Positions 1-11,036 are shown, numbered from the stretch's first letter. The stretch is DNA of 64,000 nucleotides from Sphingobacteriales bacterium (GCA_016718845.1 JADKCK010000104.1:1-64000), one strand, 5' to 3'. Notes: a model not told the origin generated them from the sequence alone. Translations and numbers: made by a program.

Positions 1-174
1 ATTGACACGTTTCGTAAAAAACTAATTAGCCTTGATGCCTATAAACTTAACGGTTCGGAACGACTTTGGCAAACGAGACGATCTTCCGAACTAATGGATT
101 TTGAAAGCATTGTTGTTATGAAAAAGCATTTAGCATCAATCCAAACGACACCGATATATTATATAACTAGCTGA
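1..174 (+). CDS. partial hypothetical protein, C-terminal end
   Basis: The frame is open from the first base and ends at TGA 172-174, leaving 57 residues of a protein that starts outside the window. I recognise no family. The segment is rich in Lys, Arg and Ser and shows no membrane segment. It lies in a stretch where every other gene is frameshifted, so even this end may be an artefact of a shifted frame. Downstream, 25 bases away, begins a frameshifted TPR-like gene on the same strand. Confidence 0.3.
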   Translation: MDTFRKKLISLDAYKLNGSERLWQTRRSSELMDFESIVVMKKHLASIQTTPIYYITS

Positions 175-199
175 CTAGTTTTTGATAACGGAGAACAAT

Positions 200-970
200 A
201 TGCTTAAAGCATTAGAAATATATGAAAAATGCATTTTAAAACACCTTCACGACCACGGTAGTTTTGGAATAGTTATGTTAAATAATTTCACCAGTAATAA
301 TACCGTATTAAAAATTGAGTGTTGGTAAGCTACTGAACTAAATCCAAGTGATTTATATACTTGTTGTTTTTATGGCATGTTTAGCGAAAATTTAGGCGAC
401 CACCAAAAACTGCTTTAACTGCCTACAAAGAAGAACACCATCTAAATATTAACCCCAAATGTTTGAGGCATGGAACAATCCGGTGGACTTATTTTTAGAA
501 GATTTAGAAAATATGAAGAAGCTTTGAATTTATTATAAAAAGTTTGAATCTAAACCCCAAAGACAAGACATAATTTGTACAATTTAGCCAATGTATCACT
601 GACCTACTAGACCAAAACACTGAGGCAATAACTGTTATACCACTGCTATAAACATAAACCCGAACGAAGTAGATGTGATGACCTCGTTATCGAGTGTTTT
701 TGAAAATAGGTGACTACCAAAATGTTATAGATTGGTGCAATAAAGTTACCGCATAGTATTCCGATTATGCAGGCTCGCATTATAACAGTTTTCGTTTTTA
801 TAGCTTATTGGAGCAAAAAGATTTGGCCTTGGCAGTTCACAAAGCCGCGCAACTTGAACCCGAGTGTAAAATCCGCACAAGGCGACGATGACCTTGACGC
901 TCTGCTTAACGATGCCGATTTAAAGCACTTATTATTGATAACAAATAACATGCATTCAATAAATATTTAA
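200..970 (+). pseudogene. TPR-repeat protein, multiply frameshifted
   Basis: Reading across several frames from ATG 200 gives a tetratricopeptide-like protein. Fragments include YEEALNLL followed by NLNPKD, NLANVSLTYLDQN, ININPNEVDV, then SHYNSFRFYSLLEQKDLALA and AAQLEPE near 770-870. The spacing and the A/L/P positions fit TPR helices. At least five frame changes or in-frame stops occur, with no single ORF longer than 67 codons. The role is unknown. TPR proteins are protein-interaction scaffolds, so no specific function can be given. The density of indels resembles that in the neighbouring housekeeping genes and may be sequencing error. Confidence 0.5.
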
Positions 971-1016
971 ACGCAAAGTAAACTACTTTTTTACAAAAAA
1001 CCAATTTGATACCAAT

Positions 1017-2013
1017 ATGGATAACATATCAAATAGGCTTCAAGAGTTAGATAAAAGCTACAGTGATGGCAGCTTAATGGTGTAGGAAGAGTTTCCATTT
1101 TACAATGGCAGATAAGAGAAGCATAATTTGGGTTTAAATTAGGAACAACTGGGGTAGATTTATTTTTTATTATTAGCGGGTTCGTTATATTTATGAGCTT
1201 ATCAAAAGTAAAAAACAGCAAAGATTTTATCATAAATAGAATTAGTAGATTATACCCTACCTATTACATGTAGGTTTTACCTCTCTTTATTAACCATTGC
1301 TGTATTTCTTATAAAAAGCAGACATTACTTTTAAATAATACTTATTCAATACATTGGCAATATGACAATGTTTCAATATTACCTTAACATACCAAATATT
1401 GATGATACCTATTGGACAATGATAGTTGAAATGAATTTTTACATCCTCGTTTTATTTGTATTTCATTTCAATTTAACTAAATATATCAAAGCACCACTGT
1501 TATTATTCACTCATAAATTATAATACTAACTTCTTTTAGTCAACCCGTTATCCATAAATTCATCGGGATAGTACCTTTTCTTCCATTTATGCCATTGTTT
1601 TCTCTCTTGGTATAATATCTACAAAGATACACTGGAAAAAGTGCTTTTGAAAATTACATTATCCTGCAATATGTTTGACTTGCCAAATATTACTATTCTG
1701 TTAAATTGTATGCAAATCAAAAGCATTTATAAGCCAAGTTGAATATGCTGTAATGGTGAGCTTGTTTTTTTTATTATTTACACTTTTTGTAAATGGAAAA
1801 TTAAAATTTATTATTTGCAAAATTTCTCTTTTTTTGGGTAAAATATCATTCGCCCTATATTTAACCCACTTAATGGTATCTTGTGGTTTTATTATTCCAT
1901 TACTAACAAGCCGTTTTTATATCAACTTTTGGGTATCATCGCTTTTTGTTTCCTTACCAATAATAATTGGCATAGCAACAATAATAATCCCATTATATAG
2001 AAATACTCATTAA
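1017..2013 (+). pseudogene. acyltransferase 3 family membrane protein, frameshifted
   Basis: Fragments in different frames match the OafA/YrhL-type acyltransferase 3 family. Near 1133-1200 there is TTGVDLFFIISGFVIFMSL followed by a basic INRISRLYPTYY segment, the family's signature N-terminal block. WTMIVEMNFY follows near 1410. The C-terminal hydrophobic part, GKISFALYLTHLMV, lies in the open stretch 1753-2013. The family transfers acyl groups to cell-surface sugars from within the inner membrane. Start ATG 1017 is chosen because the N-terminal RLQELD-like segment follows it. At least four frameshifts or stops interrupt it. It could be a decayed gene or an uncorrected assembly. Confidence 0.7.
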
Positions 2014-2153
2014 ACAAAAAATGAGGGAAATCTACGCAATAAACCTGGGTTTTGCGTTAGGCAAATTAAAGTGCAAACTTAAACGCTGTTTTGCTCAACA
2101 AACAGTAGGCATAAACAAAAACCTTGAGTTATACCCGATAGCCATTGTCAACC

Positions 2154-4048
2154 CTATCTTGCAACAATCAGTAATCGGTTTTGGTTGATAGATTTACCAC
2201 TTATTTTTAGTATATACGTACCTTTAGGCAAATTTAAGTACCGCAAATCAATAGTTACTTTTTGTTGCCCTGCATCTTGCAAACTTTTATCTAATATTTT
2301 ACCTATATATTGTCCTGTTATTGCATGTATGTCCACACTTATTTCGTCGGGTTGAGCAAGGTTAAGGTTTAAAATAAATTGATTGTTAGTTGGATTTGGA
2401 TACACCGAAACGGTACTTAATACGGGTGTAAGGATACTGGCTACCTCGTTGTGCGTTTTAACAACATAAATCTCGTCGATAATGTTTGCAGGCACGCTAT
2501 TATCTATAAATTTGCGCGTAGCGTATCGCCATAAACATCTAATACCATCGAGCCCAAAACCGTATGTGGAGAGAGGTCATATGGCGTTGTGCGGCCAGCC
2601 ATTTGCGGTTGTGCTGCTTATCTTACCCGAACAACCAACAACGGGCATAGACTACCCCGTCAAAATGGTTAGCCGTGTCTTTGTGTATGGCGTTGCTGCC
2701 TCGCCACTGCCTGCATCTACTTGGTATTGGGCATCAAAAGTACACTCATCGCCATAATGCCCTTTTAGCAAAACGAGCGCTTCGTAGGTGTGGGGTATGT
2801 CCGCAAAGTACTAAATCTACTTTATATTGGTCAAAAATAGGAGTGTAATTTGCATCTCTATCAATTCCACTTCTGTATCCGAGTTGTGGCTGCTCTTTTG
2901 TGTAGGGCGGATGATGAAAATACACCACCGTCCAATGTTGTTTATTAAGTTAAATCGGCTTGGTAGCCAATTATACATTGCCGAATCAAGTGTCCTAAAC
3001 GATGCTGGTTAGACTCTAAGCACACAAAATGTATGTTGGCATAGTTAAACGAGTAATAAGCTTCGCACTGGATGGCAGCCCACCCGTTTTCGGCATGAGT
3101 ATAAAGCGAAAAAATATGTCGTAGTAGGGTCCTGTTGGGTAGCGGCATTGGCACCGTATAAACCGTGGTTCCCTGCAGCGGGTGTTACCGGTGTTTGCTT
3201 AAACAGTTTGTCGTAATGATTAGTAAATCTGGGTCTGATACCCGAAATCTAATCCACTTTTGATAAGCATTATCGCCCAAAAACAACCAGGCATTGGTAA
3301 GTAGTATCGGTAAATGGTAACGCATCGCGAACTTGGTTTTGTTCTGCGTAGTTAGTTCCGGTATCGCCTATTACCCACACACGTACAGGTTGCACCTGTT
3401 TGGGGCATAGGTTGGGTATAAAAAGTTATCGTCATTGCCCTCTAATATTTCGGTGTCTGATTGTATGGCATAATAATAGCGCGTAAAAGGCAGTAAATCA
3501 TCTATTTTTATTCCTTGTTCGGTTATAAGCGTGGCATCTTTTGCCCATGCCGTTAGTGTTTTGGGCGATGAACCATAATATACCATAAGTGTTAGTTTTT
3601 TGGTTGGTTCGCCACCCAAAAGTGAGGCTATTGGGTGTGCCTTTTGCAAATATACCACACGGGGTAAGGCTTGCGGTATCGTTGGTAGAGTTGTTTGGGC
3701 TAATAAAGGTGTTCGATTGGCTAAAAACACTGGCATTGTTATCGGTACAAGCACTTTGCACCTGCCACTGTAGTTGGTAGCGTCGCGTAGGTTGTTTAGA
3801 TTTACTACATTGTTGTTCGTCCAAATACCGTTCCACTTCGGCATCACCTACCGCCCTATATCGCACATTATAATAGGTTACATTACTCACTGAATCCTAC
3901 AAAGTTGCTCGGCATTAGCATCTATACTTATTGCATTTAAATTAACAGGTGTATTGCAAAGTAATTGTTGTTTATGGGCAGATGGGTTAGCCAATAAAAT
4001 AAAAAAAGGGAAAAAATACATCAATGAAAAACAAAAAATAAATCTCAT
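2154..4048 (-). pseudogene. secreted purple-acid-phosphatase-like metallophosphoesterase with T9SS sorting domain, frameshifted
   Basis: ATG 4048 starts a signal peptide (hydrophobic core FPFFILLANPSA). Next come an FN3-like domain (YYNVRYRAVGDAEW...) and the purple-acid-phosphatase N-terminal fold near 3400-3700. Calcineurin-like phosphoesterase motifs follow: VWVIGDTGTN near 3370, YSFNYANIHFVCLES near 3010-3060, and VYFHHPPY plus VDLVLCGHTP near 2790-2925, which contain metal-binding His residues. The last part (2154-2495) is a classic T9SS type A sorting domain with VYPNPTNNQF and LPKGTYILKI. Frames change at least five times. The product would be an exported, surface-anchored phosphatase; its substrate is unknown. 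Confidence 0.75.
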
Positions 4049-4176
4049 GGTTATATATTGTAGGTTTGACTAAAAAACAAAAACACAAGCAAAGTTATAA
4101 GTTATTGCTTTAAAAACAGAATTTTAAAAATTTTATTATTAATAATACGTTATCTTCATAAAAACAATAATTTACA

Positions 4177-4867
4177 ATGAATAATTATTTTACGAGTGAT
4201 ATTTCGCATCAAAATTTTCCACTAAACGAAAAATACAGGCTTGGTCTATTCAAAAAAACTATTTACTATTATCCAAAAAGATTACCCTGATTTTACTGAA
4301 GATAGTGCTTTATCTATCAGCGAATTAAATAAATATAGGCATCAATACATAGAACAGTTTTGATAGATGAAGCAGGTATCCTGTCCGATTTAGAAAAGCA
4401 GGTAATAACCCGCCTGCAAAAACAACGAAACGGTTAGTTGACAAATTGTCGGAAGAAGAAGAGGAACAAGTTTGAAAGTAACACATTTGGGCAACGAATA
4501 GCCGATAAAGGAGCCACTTTTGGCGGAAGTTGACGTTTATTATGTCTTTTTGTGTTTTTATGTTTGTATGGATAATTTTCAATGTATTTGGACTTAGACA
4601 AAGGATTTGACCCTTATCCGTTTATTTTATTAAATCTTTATTATCCTGTATACGTCTTTACAAGCACCTATTATCATGATGAGCCAAACCGGCAAGAAGA
4701 AAAAGACCGAACAAGAGCAAAAATGATTATATAGTTAACTTAAAATCGGAGTTAGAAATACAAATGCTACACGAAAAATAGACCACTTAATAATGCATCA
4801 ACAACAAGAGTTATTAGAAATACAACAAGTGCAAAATAGATATGATGAACGAGATAACGAAAGTAAT
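4177..4867 (+). pseudogene. DUF1003 membrane protein, frameshifted
   Basis: Reading through frame changes from ATG 4177 reconstructs a DUF1003 protein. An N-terminal region contains DYPDFTEDSALSISELNKYR and then LSDLEKQVITRLQ. The family core follows: FGQRIADKGATFGGSW, a membrane segment FIMSFCVFMFVWIIFNVFG, FDPYPFILLNL, LQAPIIMMSQNRQEEKDR, and LKSELEIQMLHEKIDHL before a coiled-coil-like tail. The family has two or three membrane segments and no established function. At least five frameshifts or stops are present. The stop is placed at TAA 4865-4867. Identification rests on the strongly conserved core motifs. Confidence 0.7.
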
Positions 4868-4896
4868 TAAAAATTAATTTATTATTACTAACCAAA

Positions 4897-6163
4897 TGAA
4901 CACTTTATATTATTATATTTATAGATTAGGTATAGAGCTATATTATTATACCGCCTTAATTGCGGCAATGTTTTAAACCCAAAGCCAAATTATGGCTTGC
5001 AGGACAGCGGTAAACATGGCTGCAATTGTACAAAGCGCCCGTTAATCGGCCGCCCCTACCCTATGGGTGCATTGTGCATCATTGGGCGAGTTTGAGCAAG
5101 GCAGGTCGCTTATCGAAGACCTAAAACAATATCCCGAGTTATATGTTGTGCTTACTTTTTTCACCTTCGGGCTACGAAATACGCAAAAATTATGCCCATG
5201 CCAACGAAGTACATTATTTACTACACGACACCAAGCAACGTAAAACCTTGGTTAGATAAAATACAACCCACCTTAGCTATTTTGTAAAATACGAATATTG
5301 GTATCATTATATCACCGAACTGCACCGCCGCCGCATTCCGTTGTTTTTTGTATCGGCAATTTTTCGCCCCAATCAAGTATTTTTTCAACCTTATGGGGCT
5401 TTGTTTCGCCAATTATTGAGCAAATTAACACCATTTTTGTACAAACCAAGCATCTGTCAATTTGTTGCAAAACATTGGCATCACCAACGTCGAAATAGCC
5501 CCCGATACTCGTTTTGATACCGTTGCCAACAACGCACAACAACCTAAACAATTGCCCATCATTGCCCATTTTAAAGCGCATAACACCCTTTTTGTAGCCG
5601 GCAGCACCTGGCAACCCGACGAACAACTACTTGCCGAACTCATCAACAATACCCAACTTACTCACCTCATCGGCTTTAAATGGGTGCTTGTACCTCACGA
5701 AGTGGGCGAAAATCACCTACTAAATATTGAGCAAATGCTAAAGTAAAACACCTGCGCTTACCTCAAAAGCCCAAACAATGGGTGGCAAAATTAGCAGCGA
5801 TGTAAAAGTTTTATTGATAGATAATGTTGGTATATTAGCCAATATCTACGCCTATCACAATATGCCTATATTGGTGGCGGATTTAGTAAAGGTATCCACA
5901 ACATTTTAGAAGCAGCCGTGTTTGGTATACCTACTTTTTTTGGCGAAAACTACCAAAAATTTCAGGAAGCCACCGATTTGATTGCCCTAAAAGCCGCCTT
6001 TGTAACACCAAGTGCCTATGAACTAAGCAGCCAACTTGCACAAATAGAAGATGACAGCCAACAATACAAAAAAATAGCCCTAGCAGCCCGCAACTATGTG
6101 CAACAAAACAAAGGCGGGTCAGCCAAAATTGGAGACAAATTAGCCGAAATTTTAGAAAAATAA
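4897..6163 (+). pseudogene. waaA: 3-deoxy-D-manno-octulosonic acid (Kdo) transferase, frameshifted
   Basis: WaaA/KdtA transfers Kdo from CMP-Kdo to lipid IVA at the inner membrane during lipid A-core synthesis. From ATG 4897 the sequence gives the N-terminal YYYIYRLGIELYY segment, LWVHCASLGEFEQGRSLIE near 5065-5110 (the family's HxxSxGE-like motif), YPELYVVLTFFSPSGYE, and IPLFFVSAIFRPNQVFFQPYG near 5335-5400. The C-terminal GT-B half contains AVFGIPTFFGENYQKFQEA near 5905-5960. About six frame changes break it. Because lipid A synthesis is normally essential, I think the breaks are sequencing indels and not decay. lpxH and gmhA, also surface-glycolipid genes, lie at 51 and 55 kb. Confidence 0.8.
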
Positions 6164-6298
6164 ACGATTTTGGGCAAATAAAACACCCTTTTCTTAAAAA
6201 TCAAAAAAAATAACTTCATTTCAACATTTTTCGTACAAAAGCGTTATAATTTACGAAGAAAAATTTTACCTTTGCACCCAAAATTCCTTCATTATAAT

Positions 6299-7324
6299 AT
6301 GGCTAAAAGAAAAACACTACCTCGGATAGCAATATCACCTTAGACAATATCGCCAAAAGCAGCTTCAAACCACTTTTAGTAAAGAAACTTACCTTAATTG
6401 GTACGAGCAAATGTTGCTCATGCGCCGCTTCGAAGAAAAAAGCAGGGCAACTATACGGACAGCAAAAAAGGGGTTTGCCACCTTTATATAGGGCAAGAAG
6501 TCGTAGCCATGGCATCGTATCGGCAACCCGCAAACAAGACCACTTATAACCGCTTATCACGACCACGCTATTGCCATAGCCAAAGGTATGACCGCCAACG
6601 AATGTATGGCAGAACTATACGGCAAAGCAACAGGTTGCTCAAAAGGTAAAGGTGGCTCTATGCACTTCTTCTCCAAAGAACACTACTTTTTGGCGGATAT
6701 GGCATTGTTGGCGGTCAAATTCCGTTAGGGGCAGGCATTGCCTTGCCGAACAATACTTAGGCACCGACAACGTTTGCGTATGTTTATTTGGCGACGGAGC
6801 TCCTGACAAGGCCTTACACGAAACCTTTTAACATGGCTGTGACCTGAAACGGCCCGTCATATTTATCTGCGAAAACAACTACTACGCCATGGGAACATCT
6901 GTAGAACGCACCTCGAACGTTAGCGACATCTACAAATTAGGCTTAGGCTACGAAATGCCCTGCCAACCCGTTGATGGTATGTACTGCGAAACCGTACACG
7001 AAGCCATGACCGAAGCCGTTGAACGAGCCCGACGTGGCGATGGGCCTACTTTCCTAGAAATACGCACCTACCGATACAAAGGTCACTCTGTCGGACCGCC
7101 AAATACCGAACCAAAGAAGAAGTAGAAGAATACAAAAATTAGACCCCATAGAAACCACCGCTAAAAAATACTCGACAACGGATATGCTACCCAAGCCGAT
7201 TTAGACGCAATTGCCCAAAAGTAAAAACTACCATACAAGAATGTAGAGTTGCCGAGAAATCGCCATTAGCGCCGATAGCGAAGTTTACACCGATGTCTAT
7301 ACACAAACAGATTATCCATTTTGA
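6299..7324 (+). pseudogene. pdhA: pyruvate dehydrogenase E1 component, alpha subunit, frameshifted
   Basis: The product is the thiamine-diphosphate E1 alpha subunit, which decarboxylates pyruvate in the pyruvate dehydrogenase complex. Reconstructed blocks are YLNWYEQMLLMRRFEEKSG, AYHDHAIAIAKGMTANECMA, ELYGKATGCSKGKGGSMHFF, the TPP-binding region (CLFGDGA then CENNYYAMGTSVERTS) and GPTFLEIRTYRYKGHS near 7045-7090. The last residues, ADSEVYTDVYTQTDYPF, end at TGA 7322-7324. At least six frameshifts split it. The gene starts at ATG 6299 with MAKRKT. Such an enzyme would normally be required, which argues for assembly error. No beta-subunit gene is adjacent. Confidence 0.8.
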
Positions 7325-7427
7325 TGGAGTAATTTTCGTTCGTAATTAATCTGCCTAAAACCAAATACTGGTAAAATTACTATAAAACAAAAATATCAAA
7401 CAAAAAAATAATTCACGCAATATTAAT

Positions 7428-8129
7428 ATGGCAAAGAACAAATCAACTGCTGTTGAAGAAACAACACTTGAACTAGACCGTGACCTTCGCACAGGTTTTG
7501 AGAAGGTAGAACATTTTGTAGAAGATAACTATAAACCTATCTTATCGGTGGTAGGTGTTATTACGCTAATACTATTAGCCTATTTGGCACCACAACTGGT
7601 GGTTGCCTAGTTAAAAAGAAGCCGAATTTCCAATCGCAATTGTTTGTAGCACAACAATATTTTAACAAAGGCGACTACGACAAAGTCTTGAACGGCGACG
7701 CTACCTACCCAGGTGCGTTAAAATGATTAACCAATATAGCGGCTCAACAAAGCCGTTAACTTGGCTTACTACTAGCAGGTATCGCTTACCTAAACAAAGG
7801 AGAATTTCAAAAGCTATTGATAACCTATCTGATTTTTCATCGGACGATGTAGTAGTAAACGCAATGGCATTAGGTGCATGGGCGATGCTTACAGCGAATT
7901 GGGTAAAATGAGCGACGCTGTAAATTATTACAACAAAGCCGCCGCAAGTAGTCCAAACGAGTTTAGTGCCCCTATGTTTTTGATGAAAGCAGGTATGGCT
8001 GCCGAAGTAAACAAAGACTTTAAATCAGCCAAAAATGCCTACGAGCAACTTAAACAAAAATACCCTAACAGCCAACAAGGTCGCGATGCCGAAAAATACC
8101 TAACTCGCGCCGAAATGCAAATTAAATAA
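7428..8129 (+). pseudogene. membrane-anchored tetratricopeptide protein, frameshifted
   Basis: ATG 7428 opens an acidic N-terminus, then a single membrane anchor near residues 40-60 (ILSVVGVITLILLAYLA). TPR motifs follow across two or three frame changes: YLNKGEFQKAIDNLSDF, GDAYSELGKMSDAVNYYNKA and FKSAKNAYEQLKQKYPNS. This architecture (short cytoplasmic tail, one TM, TPRs) is common in Bacteroidota, resembling YfgM-like proteins, but its function is not established. Stops and frame changes lie at about 7608, 7720 and 7880. The gene ends at 8129 just before a strong terminator. Confidence 0.65.
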
Positions 8130-8150
8130 ATCCTAAAATTAATTGTAAAA

Positions 8151-8183
8151 AAACACCCTCGTAAATTACGAGGGTGTTTTTTT
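8151..8183. terminator. bidirectional intrinsic terminator
   Basis: The hairpin AACACCCTCGTAA / TTACGAGGGTGTT has a run of T on the plus side and a matching A-run on the other. It lies between the convergent TPR gene (ending 8129) and the small minus-strand gene ending at 8189, so it probably serves both. Confidence 0.85.
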
Positions 8184-8188
8184 ATGCT

Positions 8189-8348
8189 CTAAATCCCAAA
8201 TAGCTCTTTCAATTTAGAGGTCGGTACAATGATACTATTTAACGAAAAATTTAATCGCTAAATAGTCATTCAAGTTAATACTGTGATTATAGTTCTTGGC
8301 AAGCTTGCCATTATCGGTAAATTTGGGTAAATGGTCGTGTTTTTTCAT
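8189..8348 (-). pseudogene. small hypothetical protein (~54 residues), one frameshift
   Basis: On the minus strand, ATG 8348 begins MKKHDHLPKFTDNGKLAKNY and runs to an in-frame stop near 8236. A one-base shift continues it as IVPTSKLKELFGI, ending at TAG 8189. The two halves join naturally and the gene ends at a terminator, so I read it as a single small gene. No function is recognisable. The IS110 copy lies upstream of its start, so its own promoter region may have been displaced. Confidence 0.4.
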
Positions 8349-8526
8349 GGATAAATAACCATATCACACCGGGGGCATGTCAAAAAGTTAAGGAAAGGCT
8401 AAAAAGCTCGTTAGAGCGTAATATGGGTAACTTTGGGCGTAAGATGACAGCATTCTTCGCTCCGTAGAGCCTTTTTTAACACAAAAAAATAAAGACATCT
8501 AACAAAAGTTGTAAATTTGCGGTTGA

Positions 8527-8705
8527 TATCCCAATTCCGAAACTCGATTACACTATGGCATTTTAAAATCCTCGTAGGAGCCTGAGTAGGGCATTGCACG
8601 GAAATAAGTTTGGTGAGATACCTAATAAGTATTATCCCGTATGAAAGACTGTCATTTTTATTTACGTTATGCCTGTTTTGGGATATTTTGATTAAGTTAA
8701 AACAA
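8527..8705 (+). ncRNA. candidate IS110 bridge RNA region
   Basis: In the IS110 group the long non-coding left end, just upstream of the transposase, encodes a structured bridge RNA that pairs with donor and target DNA. Here about 330 bases of non-coding DNA precede the transposase. A Bacteroidetes-like -7 element (TAAATTTGC, 8512-8520) is placed so that a transcript of roughly 180-190 bases would run up to the start codon. I have not folded the RNA or found the guide loops, so this is a positional inference only. Confidence 0.3.
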
Positions 8706-8710
8706 AAAAG

Positions 8711-10063
8711 ATGGCAAAGACAAAGAAAGGAGTAGATTTTGAAGTTGTCAATCCGCATTGTGCAGGCATTGATGTTGGCGGCAAGTTTCATGTAGTAGCT
8801 ATTGGGCAGAGCGAAGAAGAAACCGTTCAGTTCGATTGTTTTACAGAAGATTTACATAGTATGTGCCAGTATTTAGTAAAACATGGCATCAAATCGGCAG
8901 CGATGGAGTCGACAGGTATCTATTGGAAGCCACTATACTTAATGTTGCTTTCGTATGACATAGAAGTATTGGTGTGCAATCCGGGATACCTAAAAAGTTT
9001 CGGAAAAAAGACAGACCGTATAGACAGTCGCTGGATACAAAAACTACACGCTGTGGGCTTATTGAAGGGTAGCTTTCATCCTGACAATTTCACAGACGAA
9101 CTTCGGGAATTGGTACGCCACCGCCAGATACTTATAGCCAGCAACGTAAGCCATGTACAACGGATGCAAAAACAATTGGTGCTGATGAACATTCGGCTGC
9201 CCGAAGTTATCAACGATTTGATGGGTAAGTCGGGTCAATCAATTATCAATGCGATACTATCAGGCGAGCGCGATGCCCTAAAATTGGCTTCCTTAGCCGA
9301 TAGACGTTGCAAAGCAAATCTCGAAACATTAGCCAAAGCCCTTACTGGCACATGGAGTGACCAACATTTGTTTTTGCTATCGGAGCATTACCAATTTTAT
9401 CAATTTACTTGCCAAAAGCTACGAGTATGCGATCAACACATCGAAAAGCTATTAGCCCAAGAAGTGAAAAAAAAAAGCACAACCCAAACCTTAGCTAACT
9501 ACGAACCTAAGCATGACAAGCAATCGGCGAAAAACAACCCCACATTTGCTATTGATAAATACGCCTACCAATTACTTGAAGGGGTAGATTTGATGCAAAT
9601 ACCTGGTATCAGTTACAACATACTGTTACCGTTTTTAGCCGAAATGGGTGCTTGCATTGTTCGGTTTCCGACCGCAAAACATTGGACTTCTTGGCTTGCC
9701 TTAGCCCCCAACAATAAAGTATCGGGCGGAAAGGTTATTAGCCGAAAAACCAGAAGTAAAAAGTTAAGGCTCAAAAACACTTTTCTGAATGCAGCGTCGG
9801 GTTTGCACAATGCAAATTGTCCGTTGGGCGATGATTTTCGAAGATTGAGGGCTCGTAAAGGGCATTCAAAAGCCCTCACAGCGATAGCTCGAAAATTAGC
9901 TGTTATTGTTTATAACTTAGTCACCAAGAAAGAAGCGTACGATCCATCACTAAACGAGCAAAAAGAAGCACAACAAAAACAACATTCTATCAAGCGAATA
10001 CGCCTACAAATGGCTAAACACGAAATTACAGTTGATGATTTAGTACTTAAAAAAGCAAACTAA
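8711..10063 (+). CDS. IS110-family transposase (DEDD recombinase)
   Basis: At 450 residues the gene is intact. The N-terminal RuvC-like DEDD domain shows the first Asp in AGIDVGGKFHVV (about residue 21), the Glu in AMESTGIYWKPL (about residue 66) and the Asp pair in KKTDRIDSRWIQKLH (about residues 98-104). The C-terminal Transposase_20 domain has LMQIPGISYNILLPFLAEMG (about 295-315), the VSGGK segment with the likely catalytic serine (about 340), and a final ALTAIARKLAVIVYNL helix. Start ATG 8711 has the purine-rich leader AAAAAAG. The enzyme would mediate RNA-guided insertion of its own element. Its intactness amid frameshifted neighbours may mean that several genomic copies improved the consensus. 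Confidence 0.93.
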   Translation: MAKTKKGVDFEVVNPHCAGIDVGGKFHVVAIGQSEEETVQFDCFTEDLHSMCQYLVKHGIKSAAMESTGIYWKPLYLMLLSYDIEVLVCNPGYLKSFGKKTDRIDSRWIQKLHAVGLLKGSFHPDNFTDELRELVRHRQILIASNVSHVQRMQKQLVLMNIRLPEVINDLMGKSGQSIINAILSGERDALKLASLADRRCKANLETLAKALTGTWSDQHLFLLSEHYQFYQFTCQKLRVCDQHIEKLLAQEVKKKSTTQTLANYEPKHDKQSAKNNPTFAIDKYAYQLLEGVDLMQIPGISYNILLPFLAEMGACIVRFPTAKHWTSWLALAPNNKVSGGKVISRKTRSKKLRLKNTFLNAASGLHNANCPLGDDFRRLRARKGHSKALTAIARKLAVIVYNLVTKKEAYDPSLNEQKEAQQKQHSIKRIRLQMAKHEITVDDLVLKKAN

Positions 10064-10221
10064 GTTGCAATTCAAATGTGTTTTTATTCTTCCTAATCTC
10101 GAAAAAGATTGGGACTGCTTTTTATTGCCTTTAATCAATGGCTTTCCCGTTTTTGTTAGATGAAAAAGTATAAAAAGCTATCATTTGTCAGTTTCACAAT
10201 AAAAGCTAAAGATCTTAAAAC

Positions 10222-10262
10222 CATCTTTTGTTGCACGTATGGCAGCAAAAGATGCTTTTTTA
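10222..10262. terminator. intrinsic terminator-like hairpin
   Basis: CATCTTTTGTTGC pairs with GCAGCAAAAGATG (one wobble), with a T-run on the plus side. It lies between the IS110 right flank and the end of the minus-strand RDD gene at 10279, and could end transcripts from either side. Confidence 0.65.
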
Positions 10263-10278
10263 TTACAATTTATGTTAT

Positions 10279-11036
10279 CTATCTAATAACAGTAACTTTG
10301 TTAGCTTGGTTCATAGGTGGGCGTTCAAGCACCAAAGTACCTGCCAGTAAATCGTGGAGAGCTGTTTTGTTGGTATAGCGGCAATCACAAACCTACCATA
10401 GCAGTAGCCCATTAACATACCACAAAAATACCTTGCCGGATGCCCGCAAAAGCTAATGCCATTGCCATTTAGGTCGGTAACTTTCAAGCCAACCGCCAAT
10501 TTGCTCAACGTACCCTGAAACTTAGAGCTTTTCCATTCCGCAAAATACAACCAAATAACGGCAATTGTGAGGGGCTATCTTCGCCAAAAAGCAGCGTATT
10601 TTCGCTTAATATGCTAATTACAAAAAATATAAAAGTATAATCTAAAACATAAGCCCCTATACGTTTGCCAAAATTGCCATACTGCATTAGTCGGTAGCTG
10701 GGCGCACTTTCCCCGGGTCCGTAATAACCACTTTGCGCAGGTGCAGGGCGGTTAAGGGGCGTTTTAGGTCTGTTGTCGAGCGGAATTTTAAGCGCACCGG
10801 TTTGTAACTCCAATAAAACGTATTGATGTTTCTGTTCAGATAGTCGCCAATGGTGTCGGTGCTTTGCACGGGTTTGCTTTCTTTGGTTTCGGTATCAAAA
10901 TAGCTCAAGTCCCAGTCGCCAGCAAACAAATTAGTGTTGATACCGCGCGGTGTCGAGCATATCGTCAAAAGTTTGGTGTATTAACAATAATGTTGCTCTT
11001 GATTGTGCGGTTTATCAACCAACACAATTGGCTCCA
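10279..11036 (-). pseudogene. RDD-family membrane protein (copy B), frameshifted
   Basis: From ATG 11036 (MEPIVLVDK) the reconstructed product has a soluble N-terminal part containing FAGDWDLSYFDTETKESKP and GDYLNRNINTFYWSYKPVR. An RDD domain follows with YGNFGKRIGAYVLDYTFIFF, then QGTLSKLAVGLKVTDLNGN, ending ERPPMNQANKVTVIR at TAG 10279. RDD proteins have two or three membrane helices and are thought to act in transport or membrane processes, without a settled function. At least three frameshifts are present (near 10370, 10560 and 10970). The N-terminus is closely similar to the adjacent gene at 11206-11722, so the pair is a tandem duplication. Confidence 0.6.

Larger units (their letters stand above)
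8380..10215 (+). mobile_element. IS110-family insertion sequence (ends approximate)
   Basis: One transposase gene sits between two non-coding flanks and lies between a host gene remnant (starting at 8348) and a terminator at 10222. IS110 elements lack obvious terminal inverted repeats, and I could not fix the ends from this single copy. The boundaries given are only the limits imposed by the neighbours. The upstream flank, of about 330 bases, is the long non-coding left end expected of the IS110 group. The element is the only intact long ORF in the first 16 kb. Confidence 0.55.

Noticed and set aside
8359..8378. IS110 inserted into a copy of the 53-bp repeat (ATATCACACC resemblance)
   Set aside because: Only about 15 bases resemble the repeat and the right flank shows no matching remainder.
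8411..8791. Minus-strand 126-codon ORF overlapping the transposase start
   Set aside because: No family features and it runs antisense across the start of a clear IS110 transposase and its non-coding left end.
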